Assembly (NCBI GenBank): GCA_009783885.1
Contig: WRCN01000003.1
Span: 1 to 64,000, forward strand
From: Bacteroidales bacterium
GTDB taxonomy: Bacteria; Bacteroidota; Bacteroidia; Bacteroidales; P3
Direction of reading: 5' to 3'
Length of the DNA stretch: 64,000 bases
Shown here one piece after another: positions 56,997 to 64,000 of the stretch (within the stretch, counting starts at the first letter, position 1; each line of letters begins with the position of its first letter). The notes beneath the pieces are model-generated. The model made no database searches and was not told the origin of the DNA. It saw only the letters and a list, made by a program, of their open reading frames with translations. The position numbers and the translations under genes are program-made.

Positions 56997-58355
56997 ATGG
57001 CAAAAACATTAACTGAAAAATTATGTAAAAACGATTGGAAATATGCCTTAACTCGTTGGTTTTGGGCAAAACCGCATTTTAAACGATATTTTCGCCATAT
57101 TCACGTTATTGGAAAAGAAAATATTCCATCAAAAGGCCCTTTGATCTACGCGGGCAATCACCAAAACGCACTTATGGATGCGATGGCCATTGTGTGCACT
57201 CAGAAGCATCAAACGGTGTTCGTTGCGCGTGCTGATATTTTCAAAAAACCGTTAATCATCAAAATTTTGCATTTTTTTCGGATTTTACCGATTTATCGCA
57301 AACGCGACGGAGGCAGTAGCTACGATAACTACGATAACAATCAAGAAACGTTTGAAATTGTTGACAAACTGCTTCGTGCAGGCATGGTGCACGGCATTAT
57401 GCCCGAAGGCGCGTTCAATCCATATAAACGTTTGAATACACTTCAAAAAGGAATTTTCCGAACAGCCTTAAAAGCGCAAGAAGCTTACGGGGATACAGGT
57501 GGCGTGCAAATTGTACCCATTGGATTGAATTGGCAAAATCCAAGAAAATTTTTTAAAGATGTAACGATTATTTATGGAAAACCGATTGCGGTTGCCGAAT
57601 ATTTCGCGCTTTATCAGGAAAATCCTGCAAAAGCATATTTAAAAATGCAAGAAACGTTAGTCGAGGAATTGCGAAAATTGATGATTGATATTCATAGCGA
57701 GACGCATTACACAACGATCGAAAACATTCGTGAAACCTTTGGTTACGACTACGCCAAAGCCATACAGTGCGACCCTGACCATCCGAAAGAACGCTTGGAA
57801 GCCGAGCAGGAATTAGTGAAAAAAATAGACCATATCGCAGAAACAAACGAACCGAAAATGCAAGCCTTAGAACAAACGTTTTCTCAATACCAAAGCGGGT
57901 TAAAGAAGTTGAACATTCGTTCGAGGTTGTTGCAATATTCCAAAATTCCATGGTATGAATTGCTTGAAGATTTTGGCGTTTTGATACTTGGATTTCCATT
58001 TGCTGTAATTGGTGCCATTCTTGGTTTTTTGCCGTTATCTTTGGCAAAAAAATATGAGAAAATGATTAAAGATCCGCAGTTTTTAAGTTCGACACAATAT
58101 GTTGTAGCTATGGTCGTTCGCAGTTTACAGAATTTTATTTTGATTATAATTTTGGTGTTAACGTGCTATAACAAAATCATTCTACTTGCGTTCTTTCTTG
58201 CGTTGATTTTGTATGCTGAACGATTGATGCTGTTTTACGTTGAGCATTACAAGCGAACGATGGGAAAATGGCGCTATTTCAGACTTTCGAGACAGAATGA
58301 TGCATTGTTGAATGAGTTGAAAAAGCAGAGAGAAAAGATGTTATCTGAACTGTGA
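56997..58355 (+). CDS. PlsC-like 1-acyl-glycerol-phosphate acyltransferase family protein
   Basis: The 452-residue protein has the acyltransferase block 1 as G-N-H-Q-N-A-L-M-D-A-M (the N-H-x4-D motif) near residue 53 and block 3 as I-M-P-E-G-A-F-N-P. These mark enzymes that acylate glycerolipid or lipid A-related acceptors. The C-terminal part adds a charged helical stretch and two or three hydrophobic segments (G-V-L-I-L-G-F-P-F-A-V-I-G-A-I-L-G-F and I-L-V-L-T-C-Y-N-K-I-I-L-L-A-F-F). It is therefore longer than a standard PlsC and anchored in the membrane. The exact acceptor is unknown. It is monocistronic and divergent from hisS. Confidence 0.88.
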   Translation: MAKTLTEKLCKNDWKYALTRWFWAKPHFKRYFRHIHVIGKENIPSKGPLIYAGNHQNALMDAMAIVCTQKHQTVFVARADIFKKPLIIKILHFFRILPIYRKRDGGSSYDNYDNNQETFEIVDKLLRAGMVHGIMPEGAFNPYKRLNTLQKGIFRTALKAQEAYGDTGGVQIVPIGLNWQNPRKFFKDVTIIYGKPIAVAEYFALYQENPAKAYLKMQETLVEELRKLMIDIHSETHYTTIENIRETFGYDYAKAIQCDPDHPKERLEAEQELVKKIDHIAETNEPKMQALEQTFSQYQSGLKKLNIRSRLLQYSKIPWYELLEDFGVLILGFPFAVIGAILGFLPLSLAKKYEKMIKDPQFLSSTQYVVAMVVRSLQNFILIIILVLTCYNKIILLAFFLALILYAERLMLFYVEHYKRTMGKWRYFRLSRQNDALLNELKKQREKMLSEL

Positions 58356-58364
58356 TAGCAAACA

Positions 58365-58400
58365 GATTCCTCGACTTCGCATACTTTGCTCGGAATGACG
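58365..58400. repeat. Half-copy of the CGTCAT-TCGAG repeat
   Basis: On the minus strand it reads CGTCATTCCGAGC, then GCGAAGTCGAGGAAT, matching one side of the copies at 17762 and 26207 but without the shared core. It lies 9 bases after the acyltransferase stop. Confidence 0.7.
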
Positions 58401-58420
58401 AGTATTAGCTGGGAAAAGAG

Positions 58421-58458
58421 GGAATGTAGGGGCGTTGCATGCAACGCCCCTACATTCC
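58421..58458. repeat. Perfect 38-base palindrome, GTAGGGGCG family
   Basis: GGAATGTAGGGGCGTTGCA (58421-58439) is followed directly by its exact reverse complement (58440-58458), with no loop. It lies in the gap between the convergent acyltransferase and cdsA genes. Confidence 0.9.
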
Positions 58459-58480
58459 CTACCACACATGCACTATAAAC

Positions 58481-58506
58481 CGTCATGTCGAGCGGAGCGA
58501 GACATT
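58481..58506. repeat. Second half-copy of the CGTCAT-TCGAG repeat
   Basis: It reads CGTCATGTCGAGCGGAGCGAG from 58481. Together with the half-copy at 58365 it brackets the 38-base palindrome, giving a composite of three elements in a 163-base gap. Confidence 0.65.
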
Positions 58507-58518
58507 CGCCAGCTATTT

Positions 58519-59187
58519 TTATATCAACATCAAATAAATCATTACTGCTGGTGCAGCAAATAAAATACTATCTAATCTGTCCAATAATCCGCCGTGTCCG
58601 GGTAAAATTGTGCCGGAATCTTTGACATTCAAACTGCGTTTGAGATACGACTCAAACAAGTCGCCGATGGTTCCGAAAATCACTACTACAATTGCTAATC
58701 CAACCCATTTACCTGCACCATACATCACATCCATCTTTCCATGTATGAAATAATGGGCGAATGAAAATCCTGCAATAATTACAAAAATAAGTCCTCCAAA
58801 AAAACCTTCCCATGTTTTTTTCGGAGAAATACGTTCAAATAATTTATGTTTTCCGAATGTGATTCCAAACAAATAGGCGAATGTATCGTTTACCCAAATG
58901 AATGTAAACAATGCCAAGGCATACAGTGGATTTTCGACATACAGGTACATCAAACAAACAAACGGTAAAGCCATATAAAAATAAGCAAAAAACGAATACC
59001 ACAAATTTTTAATTTGACTTGGTGTTCCGTTTTTTTTAAGTAATGCTCCGTATTCAAAAATCATTAAAAACCATAAAATACCCATCACAATTGAAAAACT
59101 CCATAAACTCAGCATTGACGCGAGAATAGCGATTACAAAAACACTTCCCGTAATCGTTCGCATAAGGAAATTTGATTGTATTTTCAT
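58519..59187 (-). CDS. cdsA: Phosphatidate cytidylyltransferase
   Basis: The 222-residue membrane enzyme makes CDP-diacylglycerol, the precursor of phosphatidylethanolamine and acidic phospholipids. The C-terminal family signature is clear: S-P-K-K-T-W-E-G-F-F-G-G, G-D-L-F-E-S-Y-L-K-R, V-K-D-S-G and L-P-G-H-G-G-L-L-D-R-L-D-S. About six hydrophobic helices are visible. It is shorter than the 265-285 residues usual for CdsA, with the shortening in the N-terminal half, although the catalytic end is complete. It lies 89 bases after the LUD gene, last in the rsfS-ftsH-LUD-cdsA order. Confidence 0.92.
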   Translation of the reverse strand: MKIQSNFLMRTITGSVFVIAILASMLSLWSFSIVMGILWFLMIFEYGALLKKNGTPSQIKNLWYSFFAYFYMALPFVCLMYLYVENPLYALALFTFIWVNDTFAYLFGITFGKHKLFERISPKKTWEGFFGGLIFVIIAGFSFAHYFIHGKMDVMYGAGKWVGLAIVVVIFGTIGDLFESYLKRSLNVKDSGTILPGHGGLLDRLDSILFAAPAVMIYLMLI

Positions 59188-59276
59188 ACGATAAATATTT
59201 TATTTTTACATTAAGGTCGTATGGAGCCCGCAGGCCGTTTTTTGTGTCTTTGTGAGGGTGCTTGTATATGCGGGGT

Positions 59277-59924
59277 TCATGGCTTGCCGTTTGTGGTATC
59301 AATCAAAAAGAGAAAAAGTTGTTTTGCACCCAGCCCTTGTTGCACTTCACCGTCGATATCTTCAATTTTACTCAGGCCGTTTACGATGGAAAACATCGAC
59401 GGCATTTTTGTAGTATATTTTTCCTTAATCAATTGAAATGCGGATTTCAAATCCGGTTGTATTTGTGCTACTGTTCCGATAACGATTTGCGTATCCAACA
59501 CACTAAGAATTCGTCGTCCTGATGCGTGCGAACAGAATAGGATACTTCCCGTTCGCGCAATCAAAAACTCGCAGGTCATCATGCCCACTTTTCGAACAAT
59601 CAGTTCTTGCGGATTATCTGTGAAGGGAAGTCCGGCATAGGTTAGAATACGTTGTAACGTTTCTTCGGCACAATAAATTTTATCCCAATTTTCTTGTTGT
59701 GTAAAAAATCGAATGTTGTCAACTGCTTCCTGAACACCTTCGCAATACACAAATTTTCCGCCATTTCGAATAAAATTTTCTGCAAATTCAACATCCAAAG
59801 TATTTTTGAAATCGTGGTAAACCGACGTTTTCAAATCTAATTTATGAAACGTGTCCGGAGCACGCTCAATGAGCGCATCACGAATGCTTTTTAGCATTTT
59901 TTCTTTGGCACTGGCACTATTCAT
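59277..59924 (-). CDS. LUD-domain protein (LutC/YkgG family)
   Basis: The 215-residue protein is a single LUD domain, the fold of LutC in the three-gene lactate-utilisation complex. Family features are the E-x-V-Q-E-A ... C-A-E-E-T-L region and the central G-M-M-T-C-E-F-L-I-A-R-T-G-S-I-L-F. It lacks LutA and LutB neighbours and carries no iron-sulfur cysteine clusters, so a lactate-oxidising role is doubtful. It is translationally coupled to ftsH (ATGA overlap) and is a conserved neighbour of ftsH in Bacteroidota as I remember it. The function is unproven. Confidence 0.85.
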   Translation of the reverse strand: MNSASAKEKMLKSIRDALIERAPDTFHKLDLKTSVYHDFKNTLDVEFAENFIRNGGKFVYCEGVQEAVDNIRFFTQQENWDKIYCAEETLQRILTYAGLPFTDNPQELIVRKVGMMTCEFLIARTGSILFCSHASGRRILSVLDTQIVIGTVAQIQPDLKSAFQLIKEKYTTKMPSMFSIVNGLSKIEDIDGEVQQGLGAKQLFLFLIDTTNGKP

Positions 59925-61954
59925 TCGCTGGGTTCTTTTTCTGCATCAGCAGGACGAGGTCCGAAAATATGTTCCAAATCATCTCTGAAAAGTACTTCTC
60001 GTTTCATCAACGTTTCCGCTAAAATATCCAATTTATCGCGATGTTCGTTCAAAATATCTTTTGCTTTTTGATACGCCGACTCAACCAAATCGTGAACTTC
60101 TTTATCAATAATTTCTGCTGTTTTTTCGCTGTATGGTTTGGAAAACGTGATGTCTTGTGAACCTTGCGAATCATAATAACTGATGTTCCCGACTTTCTCA
60201 TTCATACCAAAATACGCCACCATCGCATAAGCCTGCTTAGTTACTTTTTCCAAATCGTTCATGGCGCCGGTAGAAATTTGTCCAAACACAATATCTTCTG
60301 CGGCGCGTCCACCTAATGTTGCCATCATTTCGTCGAACATTTGTTCGCGAGTGGTGATTTGTCGCTCTTCGGGCAAATACCACGCTGCACCAAGCGATCG
60401 TCCACGCGGAACAATCGTTACTTTGATCAACGGATGTGCGTATTTCAGTAGCCAACTCACTGAAGCATGACCTGCTTCGTGATACGCAATCGTTTTCTTT
60501 TCTTCGGGCGAAATAAATTTACTACGACGCTCCAAACCACCTACAATTCGGTCGATCGCATCCAAGAAATCTTGTTTGTCAACTTCTTTTTTCCCGTTTC
60601 GAGCTGCAATCAAAGCCGATTCGTTGCACACATTGGCAATATCTGCGCCCGAAAATCCGGGTGTTTGTTTGGCTAAAAACTCAATGTCTAATGACGATGA
60701 TTTTTTGATATTTCTCAAGTGTACATTAAAGATGGCCTTACGCTCTTCGAGTTCCGGTAGTTCAACGTGAATTTCTCGATCAAAGCGCCCTGCGCGCATC
60801 AGCGCTTTATCTAAAATATCCGCACGGTTGGTTGCTGCAAGAATAATCACACCGCTGTTTGTGCCGAAACCGTCCATTTCTGTGAGAAGTTGGTTGAGCG
60901 TGTTTTCACGCTCATCGTTGCCTCCCGTAAAGGCATTTTTTCCGCGAGCACGACCGATTGCATCAATTTCATCAATAAAAATAATACACGGCGCTTTTTC
61001 TTTAGCATTTCGGAACAAATCTCGTACACGTGAAGCACCAACGCCCACAAACATTTCCACGAAATCAGAACCGGAAATTGAGAAAAACGGAACCTTTGCT
61101 TCGCCCGCAACAGCCTTTGCCAACAAGGTTTTTCCTGTACCCGGAGGCCCAACTAACAATGCGCCTTTCGGAATTTTTCCACCTAAATCGGTATATTTTT
61201 TTGGATTTTTTAGAAAATCGACAATCTCCATCACTTCTACTTTGGCTTCGGCTAACCCTGCAACATCGTTGAATGTAATGTGTGCATTTTTTCCATCAAA
61301 AAGTTGGGCTTTCGATTTTCCAAAATTGAAAATTCCACCCATGCCTCCGCCACCACCGGAACCACCCATACCGCCACCCATCATTCGAGTAAACAAGAAA
61401 ATCATCATCAAAATAATAAAAAACGGCCAGAAAAATCCTCCGATTCCTTCCCAAAAACTTCGACGAGTTTCGGGAACAGGTTCTAACCATGGACGTGGGG
61501 TGTAGTGTTCCAACTCCTCCGGCGTCATGCGCAAACGTTCAAGTTCTTCGGCGTTTAATTGTACTTGACGAACATCGTTTTGAAATGTCTCTAAAGTTAA
61601 AAATTTATAAACAAAAAATTTATTCGACTTCAATGCATCGTCTGATTTCAAACGAGCGTAGAGTGTATCTTGAGCAATACGGTCTTGCTTGATAAAAATC
61701 TCAGCAAATTCCTTGTTGACCACAACGATTCTTTCCACATCACGACGTTCGAGCATGCCTTGCAACTCGCCCCAAGTAATGTCGTACGATTTTGCGTCCC
61801 ATTGATTTCCAAAAATATTTAGCCCCAAAATGGCAGCGATAGCAATCACATAAATCCAATAGAAACTGAATCTAGGCTTTTTTTGAGGATTTTGTCGATT
61901 TGGATTTTGGGGTTGATTTCGCTGCTGATTTTGATGTTGTTGATTTCCGTTCAT
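59921..61954 (-). CDS. ftsH: ATP-dependent zinc metalloprotease FtsH
   Basis: The 677-residue inner-membrane AAA+ protease degrades damaged membrane proteins and regulators. The ATG at 61954 begins M-N-G-N-Q-Q, followed by a Gln/Asn-rich tail and the first membrane helix. An in-frame start at 62044 adds only Lys/Gln-rich sequence read from inside rsfS and is not used. The periplasmic region precedes a second helix and a Gly/Met-rich linker. The P-loop lysine is K275 in G-P-P-G-T-G-K-T, the second region of homology has N-R-A-D-I-L-D, and the zinc site is H492-E-A-G-H496. It overlaps rsfS by 83 bases and the LUD gene by 4. Confidence 0.97.
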   Translation of the reverse strand: MNGNQQHQNQQRNQPQNPNRQNPQKKPRFSFYWIYVIAIAAILGLNIFGNQWDAKSYDITWGELQGMLERRDVERIVVVNKEFAEIFIKQDRIAQDTLYARLKSDDALKSNKFFVYKFLTLETFQNDVRQVQLNAEELERLRMTPEELEHYTPRPWLEPVPETRRSFWEGIGGFFWPFFIILMMIFLFTRMMGGGMGGSGGGGGMGGIFNFGKSKAQLFDGKNAHITFNDVAGLAEAKVEVMEIVDFLKNPKKYTDLGGKIPKGALLVGPPGTGKTLLAKAVAGEAKVPFFSISGSDFVEMFVGVGASRVRDLFRNAKEKAPCIIFIDEIDAIGRARGKNAFTGGNDERENTLNQLLTEMDGFGTNSGVIILAATNRADILDKALMRAGRFDREIHVELPELEERKAIFNVHLRNIKKSSSLDIEFLAKQTPGFSGADIANVCNESALIAARNGKKEVDKQDFLDAIDRIVGGLERRSKFISPEEKKTIAYHEAGHASVSWLLKYAHPLIKVTIVPRGRSLGAAWYLPEERQITTREQMFDEMMATLGGRAAEDIVFGQISTGAMNDLEKVTKQAYAMVAYFGMNEKVGNISYYDSQGSQDITFSKPYSEKTAEIIDKEVHDLVESAYQKAKDILNEHRDKLDILAETLMKREVLFRDDLEHIFGPRPADAEKEPSE

Positions 61955-62480
61955 GAGGTTTAGGTGTCTTCGTTGCAGGTTCTTTAACTGTTTTTTTCGC
62001 TGGTTCTTTTTTTGGACGTGCATCTCTACGTTCTTTCTTTGCAATTTCTTTTTTGATGACTTCTTTCGTTGTTGGCTCTTTCTTTACAACTGTTTTTCTG
62101 ACGGGAATTTCTTCCTCAATAGGTGTAATAATCGCATCTGCCCAAAGATTTTCGAGTTGGTAATGTTCTCTAATTTCGTGTTGGAAGATATGAACCACCA
62201 CATCCAAATAATCTAATAAAATCCATTCGGCATTTGCAAATCCTTCGGCGTGCGCAGGATTCATGTGAAGGATTGTTTTCACTTTTCGACGCACTTCTTC
62301 AGCAATCGCATTAACTTGCGAAGTCGAATTTCCATGTGTGATCACGAAATAATCGAAGTTTGCACCTTTGATTTTCGACAAGTCGAGCAAGAGGATGTTT
62401 TCAGCCTTTTTCTCGTGCATCGCCTCGAAGATTGTGTCTAAAAGGAGTTCTGTGGAGTTTCTTAGTTTAAGTTTTGCCAT
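61872..62480 (-). CDS. rsfS: Ribosome silencing factor RsfS with a long basic C-terminal tail
   Basis: The 202-residue protein has a standard RsfS/Iojap core in about residues 1-120: L-L-D-L-S-K-I, F-D-Y-F-V-I-T-H-G-N-S, W-I-L-L-D-Y-L-D-V-V-V-H-I-F and R-E-H-Y-Q-L-E-N-L-W-A-D-A. RsfS binds L14 and stops the ribosomal subunits joining. Residues from about 125 on form a Lys/Thr/Ser/Pro-rich tail of nearly 80 residues, absent from typical RsfS proteins. The last 27 codons overlap the start of ftsH in another frame. It leads the rsfS-ftsH-LUD-cdsA operon. Confidence 0.94.
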   Translation of the reverse strand: MAKLKLRNSTELLLDTIFEAMHEKKAENILLLDLSKIKGANFDYFVITHGNSTSQVNAIAEEVRRKVKTILHMNPAHAEGFANAEWILLDYLDVVVHIFQHEIREHYQLENLWADAIITPIEEEIPVRKTVVKKEPTTKEVIKKEIAKKERRDARPKKEPAKKTVKEPATKTPKPHERKSTTSKSAAKSTPKSKSTKSSKKA

Positions 62481-62515
62481 ATAATTTTTTTTCTTTAATT
62501 TTAATTTGTGTTATA

Positions 62516-62544
62516 TGGGCACGGATTGCAAATCCGCGCCAGCG
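62516..62544. repeat. Palindromic repeat before the protease gene stop
   Basis: GGCACGGATT and AATCCGCGCC (62518-62540 approximately) pair over 9 of 10 bases around GCA. It lies just downstream of the leftward protease gene, where it may act as a terminator, and upstream of rsfS. Confidence 0.65.
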
Positions 62545-62550
62545 AGTTAA

Positions 62551-64000
62551 TTACCGTGTAACAATGATTTGCTCCCTAACTAATTCTCCACCACCTTCCA
62601 CATGCAGGTAATACGTGCCCGGTCGCAACGACGATGTGTTGAATCTTACCGGACGAGGTCTACCATCGCGGTGGCGATGTCTAAATCGTGTTTGCCTTGG
62701 GGCGTTGCCGAGGTTATCAAGAAGTTTGACTGTATACTCTACTGACTCGTCTGTGTCAGGAAGTTCTTCAAACTCAATAGTAAGTTCACTGTTTACGGGA
62801 TTGGGTGAATAGGTAATGCATATTTTGCAAATCGGTGGCCAAATTGGTCCTTGCTGTCCCGTAGCCATAATATATTTTTCACCCGATTTAGTCCATCCAC
62901 AGCCATTGAATGTGATCAACTCTATTTTGTAAAGACCTACCGAAGAAAAATTGAACTGTTGACCTTCAGTTGACCATCCTCCATAGAATACAGGAAGCGC
63001 CGGTTGGCCACCTATAGAGGGTGGTGTAATTTTCCAACGACAGTGCGAAGGCAACGTACTTGACATGAGCCTTTGTCCGACTAAATAATAGGATTTGTTT
63101 GTGTGCACTTCGGTAACCGCCATATGGGTTGCAGCGTCCATAACGCCAAAAATAGTGCCGCCTATCCCCGAAGAAACAATCATGAATACGGAGTGAGAAT
63201 TTCCGTTGAATTTAAAACTGTAATTAATCGTAAAATCTGACGGTAACGGTGTGTTTACCGTATTTTGTATACGTTTGAATTTAGCTGTAGTCTTGTTGCT
63301 TGATACCTCTTGAAATCCCGTTGCATTACTCCACCAATTCCAGTCGGTAATACCGGAGGGAAGGTTATTTACGGTAAATTCATACTCTGTATTGCAGGGG
63401 GAAGAATTACCGAGGGAAAGAGGTCCAGAGATGAAAATATCACTAAGACGACAGGCGTTAATATCCCTAAGATAAGCTTCATTAGCCACTGTTGCCATAA
63501 GTGTTCCAGGTTGCCCATTGAGGCTTGTAGCCACTACTGTTACTGAATTGACATTGATAAATGAGGAAGTAATGATAAAGCCGGAGTTTTGGGAAATGCT
63601 CCAGGTAGCCCGCAAATTACTGTCGCTTAATGTATAGGTGGCCTCGTTGCAGATGGTGGCGGGACCGAGAATGGGATTGGAGATGATGGATGATACGTGG
63701 GAATCAATCCAATCTCTAATATGTGAAACACGCACAAATACCGATGGGGAATTTTCATTAGTTCCAGCACATCCATACTTACTTCCTCCATGCACAATAC
63801 CAATAAGCACAGGCTTATTTTTAGCACTCAAACCGGTCAATGGACCTCCGCTATCCCCAGGGCAAGCCCCTTGCCGAATAGGTCCGGAACCTGTTGCTGC
63901 TATTTCATGAGCAAGTAAATCTCTATCTAATGCAATAAAAGCAGCCTGATCTGAAATAACATTTAAATCTACAGCCCGCAAACAATGAGCAGGAAGTCCA
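62551..64000 (-). CDS. Secreted trypsin-like serine protease with T9SS sorting domain, 5' end outside the window
   Basis: The frame stays open to the right edge, so the start is missing. At least 483 residues are visible. The N-terminal visible part is the second half of a trypsin (S1) domain. It includes L-R-A-V-D-L-N-V-I, then the catalytic Ser in C-P-G-D-S-G-G-P-L and V-H-G-G-S-K-Y-G-C, ending F-V-R-V-S-H-I-R-D-W-I. Catalytic His and Asp would lie off the edge. PKD/Ig-like segments follow, and the last 85 residues are a type-A sorting domain (Y-S-P-N-P-V-N-S-E-L, then L-R-P-G-T-Y-Y-L-H-V). It is a likely substrate of the SprA-PorU system encoded here. Confidence 0.92.
   Translation of the reverse strand, partial: GLPAHCLRAVDLNVISDQAAFIALDRDLLAHEIAATGSGPIRQGACPGDSGGPLTGLSAKNKPVLIGIVHGGSKYGCAGTNENSPSVFVRVSHIRDWIDSHVSSIISNPILGPATICNEATYTLSDSNLRATWSISQNSGFIITSSFINVNSVTVVATSLNGQPGTLMATVANEAYLRDINACRLSDIFISGPLSLGNSSPCNTEYEFTVNNLPSGITDWNWWSNATGFQEVSSNKTTAKFKRIQNTVNTPLPSDFTINYSFKFNGNSHSVFMIVSSGIGGTIFGVMDAATHMAVTEVHTNKSYYLVGQRLMSSTLPSHCRWKITPPSIGGQPALPVFYGGWSTEGQQFNFSSVGLYKIELITFNGCGWTKSGEKYIMATGQQGPIWPPICKICITYSPNPVNSELTIEFEELPDTDESVEYTVKLLDNLGNAPRQTRFRHRHRDGRPRPVRFNTSSLRPGTYYLHVEGGGELVREQIIVTR

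Noticed and set aside
60828..61505. 225-codon plus-strand frame inside ftsH
   Set aside because: Antisense shadow of ftsH. The Pro-rich stretch is the complement of its Gly-rich linker.
61955..62044. N-terminal extension of ftsH
   Set aside because: It is Lys/Gln-rich sequence in the alternative frame of the rsfS tail; the Met at 61954 gives the usual Bacteroidota FtsH start.
1..64000. CRISPR array, prophage or antiphage defence island
   Set aside because: No regularly spaced direct repeats, cas genes, phage structural genes, restriction or toxin genes were found. The repeats present are isolated palindromes.

Overview
The window is a densely packed chromosomal segment of a Bacteroidota bacterium, probably an anaerobic, gliding or surface-protein-secreting member of class Bacteroidia known mainly from environmental sequence. 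Three lines of evidence support this. Many type IX secretion (T9SS) genes are present: sprA, porX, porU, porV, a porT-like gene, one gliding-type (CHU_C) C-terminal-domain protein and one sorting-domain protease. Promoters follow the Bacteroidota pattern TTTG-N19/20-TAnnTTTG. The gene set is typical of the phylum: DUF3467 after rpoC, DUF2764 in a V-ATPase operon, TsaE next to PorX, and rsfS-ftsH-LUD-cdsA. The DNA is AT-rich between genes, and Shine-Dalgarno sequences are not evident.

Layout. 1-1125: the N-terminal fragment of a possible IS1595-type transposase leaves the left edge, then an orphan lipoprotein. 1126-7352: rpoC (without rpoB beside it), DUF3467, TraB/GumN, ruvA. 7375-15077: the giant T9SS translocon gene sprA, then gcvH. 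15144-19133: glycogen phosphorylase and a DUF4010/MgtC-type membrane protein on the minus strand. 19435-25115: membrane pyrophosphatase, SpoU methyltransferase and a large CHU_C surface protein. 25154-27407: thiL, hldD and tRNA-Asp. 27496-32292: a tight minus-strand operon porX-tsaE-aroB-aroA-sigma factor. 32445-35471: pepO-tsaD. 35545-41541: gpmA-porU-porV-ispF. 41679-42240: a small GIY-YIG nuclease and tRNA-Phe. 42315-47521: coaX, an outer-membrane barrel, a TPR protein, lptC and a CNNM/CBS protein. 47602-50632: V-ATPase E, DUF2764 and A, where the operon stops. 50668-56902: hisS-hutH-hldE(kinase)-porT-FAD oxidoreductase on the minus strand. 56997-62480: an acyltransferase, then rsfS-ftsH-LUD-cdsA. 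62551-64000: a secreted trypsin-like protease running off the right edge.

The genes serve a few themes. One is protein export and surface display: SprA translocon, PorV shuttle, PorU sortase, PorT and the PorX regulator, with two probable cargo proteins. Another is envelope construction: the heptose genes hldD and hldE, lptC, cdsA, an acyltransferase and ispF. A third is ion energetics: a pyrophosphatase with the K+-dependent signature and a V-type ATPase. The rest is core housekeeping: RNA polymerase, t6A tRNA modification, the shikimate pathway, hisS, ftsH and rsfS.

The most unusual features are the following. Two normally conserved clusters are broken (rpoB/rpoC and the V-ATPase operon). 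Several families of palindromic extragenic repeats are present, one of which sits in frame inside a coding region. A sigma-factor gene lies in the porX operon. A GIY-YIG/palindrome cassette lies beside tRNA-Phe. RsfS carries a long basic tail overlapping ftsH. No CRISPR array, prophage or antiphage island is visible.
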